Program-made: the position numbers and the translations under genes
Notes under the pieces: model-generated
Database searches by the model: none
Told to the model about the DNA's origin: nothing
Seen by the model: only the letters and a program-made list of their open reading frames with translations
Source of the DNA: Fidelibacterota bacterium
GTDB lineage: Bacteria > Fidelibacterota > UBA8477 > JABMPR01
Length of the DNA stretch: 64,000 nt
Direction: 5' to 3'
NCBI GenBank assembly: GCA_021734325.1
Contig: JAIPJF010000002.1
Coordinates: forward strand, 62,001-126,000
Part shown: positions 27,091-35,743 of the stretch, piece by piece
Layout: every line of letters begins with the position of its first letter
How positions within the stretch are numbered: the first letter of the stretch is position 1

Positions 27091-27645
27091 ATGAATGATG
27101 GATTCAAAGCGACTATGAAAGCGATGCATGATCCTGTCCACTGGTATGCAGTCCAGGTACGATCTCGCCATGAAAAAAGCGTATTTAAGGAGCTTGAAAT
27201 AAGCGGTATCAAAGCTTCTTTGCCACAGATCCTGTCCATACGTCAGTGGAGCGATCGTAAGAAGAAAATTAAGGTTCCTCTATTCCGGGGATATGTGTTC
27301 GCAGAGCTGAGCTTGAACCTTGACCGATTTACTGTCTTGCAGATTCCAGGTGTGGTGAGATTTGTTGGATTACAAGGTAAACCGGTTCCCATCCCGATTG
27401 AGCAAATGTACTGGTTGGACATTATCCTGAAACAGGAAAATATTGGTCCCCATCTGGAGTATCCGAAGGGTGCTGTCGTGACGGTTGCACAAGGACCTTT
27501 GCGTGGTTTACAGGGAACTGTCATAGAGACAAAGTCCCAATCTCGCCTGATCGTCTGGTTTGACGTGATCATGCAGGGCCTGGCAGTTGATATTGACCAG
27601 AATTTATTAAAACCCCAGTCAGTGAAAGTTGTATTAGCTACCTGA
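27091..27645 (+). CDS. NusG-like transcription antiterminator (UpxY/RfaH type)
   Basis: The 184-residue protein has the NusG N-terminal domain (WYAVQVRSRHEKSVFKEL, then PLFRGYVFAEL and IPGVVRFVGLQGKPVPI) and a C-terminal KOW-like domain (YPKGAVVTVAQGPLRGLQGTV). Specialised NusG paralogues such as RfaH and UpxY bind RNA polymerase at the start of long polysaccharide operons and prevent premature termination. Its position at the head of more than 30 kb of closely packed + strand genes fits that role. ATG codons at 27115 and 27124 are alternative starts; none has a strong ribosome site. Confidence 0.88.
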   Translation: MNDGFKATMKAMHDPVHWYAVQVRSRHEKSVFKELEISGIKASLPQILSIRQWSDRKKKIKVPLFRGYVFAELSLNLDRFTVLQIPGVVRFVGLQGKPVPIPIEQMYWLDIILKQENIGPHLEYPKGAVVTVAQGPLRGLQGTVIETKSQSRLIVWFDVIMQGLAVDIDQNLLKPQSVKVVLAT

Positions 27646-27751
27646 TGTTGAGCAAGCCAGGAGCGTCTGGCTGGAGTACATAGTGTTGAGTTGCCCACTT
27701 AGTTCGAAAATGGGACTGAGAGGGCGGAGCCATATCAAAACGGAAGTGAAG

Positions 27752-28597
27752 ATGTCTCAAAAAAATGATCATACGACAATAATTAAAGCCCACAGCGGGT
27801 GGCAGATCCTGGATTGGAGTGAACTTCTCCATTACAAGGATCTGCTCTATTTCATGGTGATGCGCGAAGTCACCGTTCTGTATAAGCAGACAATTCTTGG
27901 GTTCTCCTGGGCAGTCATTCGCCCAGTCCTTTCCATGATCATTTTTTCCATCATCTTTGGCGGGCTCGCAAAGATGCCCAGCGACGGAATACCCTATCCG
28001 GTGTTTTCTTACACAGCCCTTGTGCCCTGGCTGTATTTTTCAACTGCAATGACCAAATCAACACAGAGTCTGATTGGTGGCGCAAATATTTTTACCAAGG
28101 TGTATTTCCCAAGAATTATTATCCCGCTGACACCCGTCCTAGCTGGTCTGATTGATTTCTTTATTGCCCTTGTAGTTGTTGGTGTTCTTATGGCCTATTA
28201 CTCCATTATGCCAACTATAAACATTATTTGGTTACCCTTATTGATTTTAATCATGATCATGACATCGGCTGGCATAGGTATGTGGCTTTCATCCCTGGCC
28301 ATACAATATCGGGATATTCGATTTGCGGTTCAGTTCTTGTCCCAGCTACTCATGTATGCAGCACCTGTTGTCTGGCCTGCATCACTGATTGCCGAGAAAT
28401 ATGGACAAAAAATTCATCTGATATATGGACTATACCCCATGGCTGGTGTAATCGAGGGATTCAGATCAGCGTTGCTTGGACAGCTTGAGATGCCCTGGGA
28501 TTTGATAGGAATGGGATTCATTTCCGGATTCATCCTGTTTATTTCAGGAGCCCTTTACTTCAAACGGAAAGAACGGATCTTTGCAGATGTGGCATAG
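27752..28597 (+). CDS. wzm: Polysaccharide ABC exporter, permease subunit
   Basis: ATG 27752 follows GGAAGTGAAG and gives MSQKNDHTTIIKAHSGWQILDW; an upstream start at 27683 would add residues without homology. The 281-residue ABC-2-type permease has an amphipathic N-terminus, the motif YKQTILGFSWAVIRPVLSMIIF and about six membrane helices. It pairs with the ATPase 73 nt downstream. Together they would export an undecaprenol-linked polymer across the inner membrane. Confidence 0.92.
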   Translation: MSQKNDHTTIIKAHSGWQILDWSELLHYKDLLYFMVMREVTVLYKQTILGFSWAVIRPVLSMIIFSIIFGGLAKMPSDGIPYPVFSYTALVPWLYFSTAMTKSTQSLIGGANIFTKVYFPRIIIPLTPVLAGLIDFFIALVVVGVLMAYYSIMPTINIIWLPLLILIMIMTSAGIGMWLSSLAIQYRDIRFAVQFLSQLLMYAAPVVWPASLIAEKYGQKIHLIYGLYPMAGVIEGFRSALLGQLEMPWDLIGMGFISGFILFISGALYFKRKERIFADVA

Positions 28598-28670
28598 CAT
28601 ATACAGAATGGAAGTAAAATCCCTTGACCTTTGCCAAATATTCTTAACAACAAAATTGAATTAAACGATT

Positions 28671-29957
28671 ATGAACAATATTGCGATCAAAGTTGACCAA
28701 ATCTCAAAACGATATCGTATAGGCAGTAAAGTGGAGAAGCATGACACCCTCGGAGGTGCTTTGGCTTCCTGGCTCAAGTCTCCCCTGAATAATTATAAAC
28801 GGGTAAAAAAACTGAGTGATTTTAAGAGCAGTGCAGAAGATGATATCATTTGGGCCTTGAGGGATATTTCATTTGAAGTCAAAGAGGGCGAAGTACTTGG
28901 TATCATTGGTAAGAATGGAGCCGGTAAAAGTACGTTGCTCAAAGTTCTTGCCCATATCATTGATCCAACATCTGGTTCTGCGACAATCAATGGTCGGGTT
29001 GCCAGTCTACTGGAAGTTGGGACAGGCTTTCATCCTGAACTTACTGGAAGAGAAAATGTCTTTTTAAACGGCACCATTTTGGGAATGACCAAGAGTGAGA
29101 TCAGTTCAAAATTTGACGAGATCGTTGAATTCTCAGGTGTGGAAAAATTTCTGGATACCCCGGTCAAAAGATATTCAAGTGGGATGCGCGTTCGCCTGGC
29201 ATTCTCAGTGGCTGCACATCTTGAACCGGAAATATTACTCGTTGATGAGGTCCTGGCCGTTGGGGATACTGGTTTTCAACAAAAATGTATCGGAAAAATG
29301 GGGGATGTTGCCAGTCAGGGAAGAACCGTTCTTTTTGTAAGTCATAATATGGCAGCTGTCCAATCTCTCTGTTCCAGAGGGATTCTATTGAAGAATGGAG
29401 GCGTGCAGACAGATGCTGAAATTGCCAGTGTCGTTAAGCAGTACATTGTTGATGTAACCACCAAAATTGAGCAGGAAAAATTATCCGATCGCCCTGACCG
29501 TCAAAGTGGGGATAAGCTCCGAATACGATCGGTTGAGTTTTTTGATGCAGAGACAAGATCCCCCATCAATAGCGCACTTTCAGGGCAAGCCATTTCCATC
29601 AAGATCGCGTTCGAGAATCTTACCAATTCAGCTATTGGAGATGTAAATTTTGGTCTGGCATTTTATACAGACCATGGGAGCTTTTTGTTTGCCTGTGGCA
29701 GTCGTCCATCTGGAAGAACTTATACAATTCAATCTGGTGGAGGTGTTGTCTGGTGTGATATCCCAAAACTACCTCTCAATGCAGGTAGGGTTCGTTTCAC
29801 AGTTCATTGCGATACAAAAAAAGATACGCTGGATAACGTCAGCGATGCTGGTTATCTGGATGTCGAAATGGGTGATTATTATGGAACGGGTCTTGTACCG
29901 GCCAAACATTTACAAGGCGTGTTCATTGATTATGAATTCAGAGCGAGCAACAAGTAG
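28671..29957 (+). CDS. wzt: Polysaccharide ABC exporter, ATPase subunit with C-terminal glycan-binding domain
   Basis: The 428-residue protein has an ABC ATPase domain in residues about 1-250: Walker A GKNGAGKST, signature YSSGMRVRL, Walker B ILLVDEVLAVGD, H-loop FVSHNM. It is followed by a beta-sandwich of about 170 residues of the Wzt C-terminal type (for example RSVEFFDAETRSPINS and the later AGRVRFTVHCDTKKD). In O-antigen systems such as E. coli O9a this C-terminal domain recognises the modified end of the finished polymer. Its presence suggests export of a chain whose end is chemically marked. Confidence 0.93.
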   Translation: MNNIAIKVDQISKRYRIGSKVEKHDTLGGALASWLKSPLNNYKRVKKLSDFKSSAEDDIIWALRDISFEVKEGEVLGIIGKNGAGKSTLLKVLAHIIDPTSGSATINGRVASLLEVGTGFHPELTGRENVFLNGTILGMTKSEISSKFDEIVEFSGVEKFLDTPVKRYSSGMRVRLAFSVAAHLEPEILLVDEVLAVGDTGFQQKCIGKMGDVASQGRTVLFVSHNMAAVQSLCSRGILLKNGGVQTDAEIASVVKQYIVDVTTKIEQEKLSDRPDRQSGDKLRIRSVEFFDAETRSPINSALSGQAISIKIAFENLTNSAIGDVNFGLAFYTDHGSFLFACGSRPSGRTYTIQSGGGVVWCDIPKLPLNAGRVRFTVHCDTKKDTLDNVSDAGYLDVEMGDYYGTGLVPAKHLQGVFIDYEFRASNK

Positions 29958-29963
29958 AATAGA

Positions 29964-30971
29964 GTGGTGAAATCCCTTTCCCAGAATCCCATTTTTGTCG
30001 TCGGTTTTCCTCGATCTGGGACAACCCTCCTTCAATCAGTGCTGGCAACGCAGACAAACCTATTTTCTTTTCCAGAAACTCATTTTTTTACATCAACTAT
30101 CAGACTGATCAAGACAGGTAAGTCAGGTTTCGTGCTTCCTGGGTGTCTGGGTTCCGTTATCTCGGATATGAGATTGCACACTGGCCACACTCTCGCAACG
30201 CAGACGATTGAAAAATTGAATAGCCAGGCAAAGGCCGACACCTTGTCGGTGAAGTGTATTTTTGAAACTCTGGTCATAGAGCTTTTAAACAAACAGCAGG
30301 GAGAGGAGGATTTAGCATCAATTCGCTGGATTGAAAAGACGCCAGGACATATCAAGCATCTCGAAACAATCCAATCTTTTTACCCTGAGGCCAAATTTAT
30401 CGAGATCATTCGCAACCCGCTTAATGCGATCTATTCCTTTAGAGAAAAACTGCCTGACAGTAAACTCCATACCCTGCCGGCTCTGGCTCACCAGTGGAAG
30501 AATTCCAGAGAGCTTTTCAAAAAATATAGTGCAGCGAATCCCGATCGCGCTTATTCGACCAGATACGAGGATCTGCTCACGAAGACAAACTCATCCCTGG
30601 CAGGGATGTCGGATTTTCTTAATATTCATATCGATGTTAATAAGTTGAATAAGCTTCCTCTGGTTGCCCGGAACATTGTCCTGGATCAGGAAACCTGGAA
30701 AACACAAAATATTGAGCAGGGTATCTCTGAAGATATTGTTGATTATCAGTGGAAGATTGGTCAAAGATTGCAGCTGGGTTATCTGCTCCAGGATGATCTA
30801 AGGGAGAATGAATACCAAAAAAGGCTCAACCTCCTGCAGTATAGCTATAATATTTGTCTAGAATCCCTAAACCGTCTGAGTCGATCGATAATACTAGCCC
30901 CTTTTAAGAAAACAGTGAGGACGATTCTCGAAAAAACTGGGCTTTGGCCTTATTCGGGATCCGAAAGTTGA
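29964..30971 (+). CDS. PAPS-dependent sulfotransferase
   Basis: GTG 29964 (or the adjacent GTG 29967) starts a 335-residue protein with the 5'-phosphosulfate-binding loop FPRSGTT (15-21) after a hydrophobic beta strand, and the 3'-phosphate-binding motif region FIEIIRNPLNAIYSF (about 143-157). This is the Sulfotransfer_3 pattern. The donor PAPS can be supplied by the cysD, cysNC and cysC products encoded 7-11 kb upstream. The acceptor is probably the polysaccharide made by this operon, given its place directly after wzt, but that is inference. Confidence 0.88.
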   Translation: MVKSLSQNPIFVVGFPRSGTTLLQSVLATQTNLFSFPETHFFTSTIRLIKTGKSGFVLPGCLGSVISDMRLHTGHTLATQTIEKLNSQAKADTLSVKCIFETLVIELLNKQQGEEDLASIRWIEKTPGHIKHLETIQSFYPEAKFIEIIRNPLNAIYSFREKLPDSKLHTLPALAHQWKNSRELFKKYSAANPDRAYSTRYEDLLTKTNSSLAGMSDFLNIHIDVNKLNKLPLVARNIVLDQETWKTQNIEQGISEDIVDYQWKIGQRLQLGYLLQDDLRENEYQKRLNLLQYSYNICLESLNRLSRSIILAPFKKTVRTILEKTGLWPYSGSES

Positions 30972-30973
30972 GC

Positions 30974-32272
30974 ATGAAAAAGGTGCTATATTTTTATGAG
31001 GCAGGTCATTACCCGAATCCGAGCAAAAGTGGTGCGGACAGGATATTTTTTGTCAATGCTCAAGGTCTGAAAAAAGCGGGTTATGAAACTGTGCACATTG
31101 AGATTGGTAATTCAATCGAAAGCTCGAGTGGCAAACAGCACAAATTTATTCTTGTTCCAGAAGTCAAGAATCAAATAACTGACTCCTGGTTGGGACAACA
31201 ATACAGGAGATGGCTGTACCCTGTTCTTCATCCTGGTCAAAATAACTATTCAGACTTTCTTGCCTGCGGAACCGTGAAATTGTGGACCGAATTGATTGAC
31301 GAATATGAGCCCGAATTGCTATTCTTCGAAAATATTCGCTCGTTTCTGGTGTTCGCCAAATTCAAATCCGATGTCCCTAAAATCGTCTGCATTCATGATC
31401 TGGACTACGTGCTGAATTATGGAAAAAATCGCCTCCGTATCGGGATCTCCAAGTCCGGTAGTATGATAAAACTCTTCAGGTATATACAAATAAAACTCCA
31501 AAACACTGCCGAAAGATTGTATACGCATAAATTATTAAAACGGGCAAGCCTGCTTTATGTGATAGGTCAGAATGATTATAAACGCTTGATGAAAATAAAT
31601 CATCGGATCCGATACATCAAGTGCCCGGTAACAATAGCTCCGAATGAAAGGCAGTTGGACAGGATCAGGCAAAGGCTCTCAGAGCCGATCTCTGATCCGG
31701 TAAGAGTACTTCACGTAGGAAAGATGAATGCCAGTCACAATAGAAAGGGTCTTGTCTGGTTCCTAAGTGAGTGCTGGCCAATACTTCGTGATAAAAAACT
31801 GTCCGAGGAATTTGAAATACATTTTATTGGTTCAACAGCTGGCTTTTCTGAAGAATTAGAAAAATTTCAAAATGATCCTCAGCTCCATTTTCGTGGCTTT
31901 GTTGATAATCTGGAGGAAGAACTGATTGCTGCAAGTTTCATGATCGTTCCACCGGGCTTTCCGACCGGTGTGAGAACCAAGCTCCCTGAGGCATTGGCCT
32001 GGGGTTTGCCTGTGATCACTGGCAAGGACGATGCAAATGGAGCGGGTCTCGACAAGGAGGACCCCCGGATTCTGATCGCTGATTCAGCATACTCGTTTGC
32101 AGGTCATATCAGCAAGCTGATCACGGATCTGAAAATGAGAAATTCAATGAGTCATCAGGCTCTGGCTACATGGCAGGAAGATTTTGATGCTGAAACGGCC
32201 TATGATCATGTCAGCGATATGGTCTCTCACGTTCATTCTCCAATTCCTCACCGTTTGTTTGAACCACTGTAA
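30974..32272 (+). CDS. Glycosyltransferase, GT4-like
   Basis: ATG 30974 begins 3 nt after the sulfotransferase stop, giving MKKVLYFYEAGHYPNPSKSGADR. The 432-residue protein has a GT-B fold: an N-terminal Rossmann half and a C-terminal half with VRVLHVGKMNASHNRKG, HFRGFVDNLEEELIAASFMIVP and PTGVRTKLPEALAWGLPVI, where the last corresponds to the GT4 nucleotide-sugar-binding region (E-x7-E is only partly matched). It would add a sugar to the growing repeat unit on the cytoplasmic face. Donor and acceptor are unknown. Confidence 0.78.
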   Translation: MKKVLYFYEAGHYPNPSKSGADRIFFVNAQGLKKAGYETVHIEIGNSIESSSGKQHKFILVPEVKNQITDSWLGQQYRRWLYPVLHPGQNNYSDFLACGTVKLWTELIDEYEPELLFFENIRSFLVFAKFKSDVPKIVCIHDLDYVLNYGKNRLRIGISKSGSMIKLFRYIQIKLQNTAERLYTHKLLKRASLLYVIGQNDYKRLMKINHRIRYIKCPVTIAPNERQLDRIRQRLSEPISDPVRVLHVGKMNASHNRKGLVWFLSECWPILRDKKLSEEFEIHFIGSTAGFSEELEKFQNDPQLHFRGFVDNLEEELIAASFMIVPPGFPTGVRTKLPEALAWGLPVITGKDDANGAGLDKEDPRILIADSAYSFAGHISKLITDLKMRNSMSHQALATWQEDFDAETAYDHVSDMVSHVHSPIPHRLFEPL

Positions 32273-33706
32273 ATGAAACCAAAAGTACTTATACCCATTT
32301 CCATACAATTCAGTATCCGGTATGTGATTCGCACTGGATTTTTAGATAGAATTCGAAAGTTTTGTGATCCCGTTATTTTGTTACTAATGGAAAACAAAGA
32401 CCTTGAAGCTGAGCTGAAGGATTCAAACGTACCGTACTTAATAACTGAACCCGTTCAGTTCTCCCAGGACTTTACGCATACTCGCAACAAAATAAATTAT
32501 TGGTGGCAACGGAAATATTTACGAAGCTCGAATACAGCAATCGATAATTACCGAAATGCTCTGATCGATAATAAAAGCCTGGCGAAAAGGATCAGAATAA
32601 TCGTCATGCATGCATACTATATCATTAAGTATGGATGGTTCGGGGGAATCGAGCTACTTATCAAAGAGGAGGAGGAAAAGTTTACTTCTCATACACAGAT
32701 ATTAGATCTAAGAAATAAATTGCTCGAACTAAAACCGGATGCCTATATCAGCTTTGCACCCTTCCTGCAGGGGGAAGAGATTATTGGGCGTTTGGTCAAA
32801 TCAATGGGCCTGCCCATGTGTGCTTCCATTTTGTCCTTCGATAATCTCCTGAGGAAGAACAGGATCCCTATCCGCTTTGATAAATATTTTCTATGGAATA
32901 AGGATATGGAGACCCAATTGTTGCGCAGCATTCCGGGTGTATCAATTGAAGATGTGAGCATCATTGGTGCCCCTCAATTTGATTTTTACTACGATGAGAC
33001 TTACATATGGACCGAGAATATCTGGAGGGAAAGATTGGGGCTTCCTCCTGACAGACCTGTCATATTGTTTGGTGCTGGTTTTTATAAGATAGTTCCGAAC
33101 GAGCACGATTGGCTCAGACAATTGGATAATGCGGTTGAGGCAGGGGATATAAAAGGGAAGCCTATAATACTGTTTAGAATTCATCCAAATGATCCACTGG
33201 ACCGCTGGATGCCGATCCTGGACAAGGCGAAACATATTGTTCTTGATAAACCCTGGGATACTGGAGCAAGCGGAAATCTGGGTGGCACGAATATAACTCG
33301 CTATGATATTGAAAAATTGGTTTCGACCTTAAAACATTCACATGTTCATGTGAATGCAAGTTCAACCATGACAGTGGATGGTGCTATCTTCGATAGACCA
33401 CAGATCGGTCCAGCATATGATGATCAACCTGGTCGGAAATATGCACGTGTGGTGAAAGAATTGTATGAACGAGAACATTTCCTTCCAATCACTACTTCTG
33501 GTGGCTTGGAGATTGCTTATTCGAAGGATCAATTGATAGCGTTAGTAAACGCAGCATTTATAAATCCTGAAAAACTTTCTCTGAAGAGGAAGAATCTAGT
33601 TTCCAAAGTATGTACCTTTAGTGATGGTCAATCTACCAACAGACTGGAAAAGGCATTCATAATGTTCTTAACTGATTCAAAAACAAAAATGCGGGGTTTG
33701 AAATGA
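32273..33706 (+). CDS. GT-B-like polysaccharide biosynthesis protein
   Basis: A 477-residue protein that I recognise only by fold. The C-terminal half resembles GT-B transferases of the CDP-glycerol transferase/sialyltransferase-like type: RPVILFGAGFYKIV, KPIILFRIHPNDPLDRW, then STLKHSHVHVNASSTMTVDGAIFDRPQIG, where the S/T-rich turn typically contacts a nucleotide phosphate. The N-terminal 200 residues contain a basic helical insertion. It starts directly after the previous stop and overlaps the next start (ATGA), so it is embedded in the operon. A transferase role is inferred from context and fold. Confidence 0.5.
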   Translation: MKPKVLIPISIQFSIRYVIRTGFLDRIRKFCDPVILLLMENKDLEAELKDSNVPYLITEPVQFSQDFTHTRNKINYWWQRKYLRSSNTAIDNYRNALIDNKSLAKRIRIIVMHAYYIIKYGWFGGIELLIKEEEEKFTSHTQILDLRNKLLELKPDAYISFAPFLQGEEIIGRLVKSMGLPMCASILSFDNLLRKNRIPIRFDKYFLWNKDMETQLLRSIPGVSIEDVSIIGAPQFDFYYDETYIWTENIWRERLGLPPDRPVILFGAGFYKIVPNEHDWLRQLDNAVEAGDIKGKPIILFRIHPNDPLDRWMPILDKAKHIVLDKPWDTGASGNLGGTNITRYDIEKLVSTLKHSHVHVNASSTMTVDGAIFDRPQIGPAYDDQPGRKYARVVKELYEREHFLPITTSGGLEIAYSKDQLIALVNAAFINPEKLSLKRKNLVSKVCTFSDGQSTNRLEKAFIMFLTDSKTKMRGLK

Positions 33707-34704
33707 TAGAGAATAAATTATTCCAGCGGGCTATTCGTGAAGATGATCGTGCATTCAGATGCCCAATATCAAAAGATATGTTGGCAAAGGATGAAAAGGG
33801 CTATCATTCTAAGAAGTTGCACAATACTTATTTGTTCCATGATGGAATTCCCGATTTTGCTCAGGCTTCAATCAACGATACACCTAAAGAGGACATCCAG
33901 TTATTTTGGGATAATTGTCCTAATGAATCAATTAAAAGTGAAGCGGTAATTGGTTCTCATGAATACTATAGACAAACAGAACAAAATCGATTTGATATTC
34001 ACCTTGATTTTAGCAAACCATTTCTGAAAGATGCGATCCAATATGACTCCGTTCAGGGCAAGAAAATATTGGAGATTGGCTGTGGAATAGGATTGGATGC
34101 GATCCAATTTGCCAGATCAGGCAATGAAATGTATCTTTTAGATTTATCCTTGAATAGTATGAAAATTGCTTTAGGTAGATTCCAAAGTGAAGGGTATAAA
34201 GCTGTGCCCTGCATAGGTGATTCAGAAAATCTACCTTTTGGAGATAACAGTTTTGATATGGTTTATTCTTACGGGGTTATTCACCACTCACCCGATACTG
34301 AAAAAAGTATTGATGAAATACATAGGGTTTTAAAACCTGGCGGTCAAGCTATTATCATGCTGTACTCCAAATGGTCTGCAAATACCTTATTCAGGACACT
34401 GTTCCACAATGGTCTCCTCAAAGGAGAAATTTTCAGGCTGGGCTCGATAAGAAAAGTATTGAGCAATTGGACTGAATTGCAGTCAAAAACAGATTCTTCA
34501 GTCAACCCAATGACTAGAGTATTTTCTTTTCGGAAAATAAGAAAAATGTTAAGAGCGTTTGAATCGGTTGAGTTGGAAAAGCATTTCATCAACAGATACC
34601 AGATGGCTGAATTCAGGTTGATCCTGCGATTTATCCCAGAAAAAGCGAAAATGAATCTACACAAGTATTTAGGATGGAATACAATTATCAAGGCGAAGAA
34701 ATAG
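33703..34704 (+). CDS. SAM-dependent methyltransferase
   Basis: A 333-residue class I methyltransferase. Motif I is ILEIGCGIGLDAIQFA (about 122-137), the acidic ribose-binding residue follows in LLDLS, then IGDSENLPFGDNSFDMVYSYGVIHH (shown in parts: SENLPFGDN and YGVIHHSPD) and VLKPGGQAIIML are motifs II-IV. The first 90 residues include PISKDMLAKDEKGYHS, like the short degenerate metal-site domain at the N-terminus of some sugar methyltransferases, but cysteines are mostly missing. It probably methylates a sugar of the polymer or a chain end. Overlaps the upstream gene by 4 nt. Confidence 0.82.
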   Translation: MIENKLFQRAIREDDRAFRCPISKDMLAKDEKGYHSKKLHNTYLFHDGIPDFAQASINDTPKEDIQLFWDNCPNESIKSEAVIGSHEYYRQTEQNRFDIHLDFSKPFLKDAIQYDSVQGKKILEIGCGIGLDAIQFARSGNEMYLLDLSLNSMKIALGRFQSEGYKAVPCIGDSENLPFGDNSFDMVYSYGVIHHSPDTEKSIDEIHRVLKPGGQAIIMLYSKWSANTLFRTLFHNGLLKGEIFRLGSIRKVLSNWTELQSKTDSSVNPMTRVFSFRKIRKMLRAFESVELEKHFINRYQMAEFRLILRFIPEKAKMNLHKYLGWNTIIKAKK

Positions 34705-34730
34705 CCTTTTAGAATATCCACACGCCTCTT

Positions 34731-35729
34731 TTGAGCTTCTCCTCATCACTTAGGATCATTCCCATTACCAACAAGAATTTGAATATGTTGGAAAAGCTGC
34801 TTTTTGAACGGGATCGAGTACAAAAGAGCTATGTCAGATGGAAATATGGTCACAGTGATGAGATGTTCAGGGGTGTTCTGGCGGAAATCGATAGCAAGGC
34901 CGTAGCTTGCTTTGGTATGATTCAGAAAGAATTGCTAATGACTGATGGATCACTCTTGAAATGCGGCTGGTTTGCCGACTGGTATGTTGTGCCAGAGGCA
35001 AGAGGTCATAAAGTTGGTGAGATCATGTTAAATGCCCTGTCTGAGCATGAGCAAATCGTCTTTGGCCATCCCGGACCTCAGCAGGCACAAGAGCTCTGTT
35101 TGAAAAATGATTATCATCCGATCGGTTTCCACTCTCGCAGACGATTTGTATTACGCCCCTGGTCCTACAACTGGAAACGGAGATCTCTGCTTTCCAGCAT
35201 AAGTGGCGGCATCAAAAGCAGGGTGCAAAAGATAGACTCTCACCGGCCTATTGACACGGTTGGTGCCAATGAAATATTAGATGATGGGTCTAAACAGTCA
35301 GGGAAAGAAGAAATACTTTCTTTTAGAGTCTCGAGAGACATGGAAGAAATGATCAAGCATCAGCCCATCACCAGGCATTTCAAACGGAACTATGATGAGT
35401 GGCATGGAAAGAGTGTTTGCATAAAATATTTTGACGAGACCCTGGAAAATGGAGAACGAAGACGGTCTGTATTATTCTTTTCCGGTTCTGATCTAGTTGA
35501 TCGGGAATTGTGGATGGCATTTATCCAGGATACCCGATTGTTAAAACTGGATTATATCGAATTATTCACCAGCAATCAGAAACTTGATGCACTTTTTCAG
35601 CAGCTGGGAGCCTGGCTGATCTACGAACCACCCATTCTGGTGAAGGGGCTTGACCAACGAATCCGCGTTAACATCCAGGCCTGGGACCGGGAAAACTGGA
35701 CCTATTTGGCCGGGAATCAGGAAGCGTAG
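34731..35729 (+). CDS. GNAT-fold acyltransferase-like protein
   Basis: The start is taken as TTG 34731: the next ATG (34785) would remove the first beta strand LRIIPITNKN, and a stop lies just upstream at 34710. No clear ribosome site is seen. Residues about 1-150 have the GNAT layout, with WFADWYVVPEARGHKVGEIML containing the acetyl-CoA pyrophosphate-binding R-G-x-x-x-G-like turn (ARGHKVGE). The remaining 180 residues look like a second, divergent GNAT-like half. Such proteins occur in exopolysaccharide loci, where they may acylate amino sugars; the substrate is unknown. Confidence 0.6.
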   Translation: MSFSSSLRIIPITNKNLNMLEKLLFERDRVQKSYVRWKYGHSDEMFRGVLAEIDSKAVACFGMIQKELLMTDGSLLKCGWFADWYVVPEARGHKVGEIMLNALSEHEQIVFGHPGPQQAQELCLKNDYHPIGFHSRRRFVLRPWSYNWKRRSLLSSISGGIKSRVQKIDSHRPIDTVGANEILDDGSKQSGKEEILSFRVSRDMEEMIKHQPITRHFKRNYDEWHGKSVCIKYFDETLENGERRRSVLFFSGSDLVDRELWMAFIQDTRLLKLDYIELFTSNQKLDALFQQLGAWLIYEPPILVKGLDQRIRVNIQAWDRENWTYLAGNQEA

Positions 35730-35743
35730 AACTGCTCACTCAA

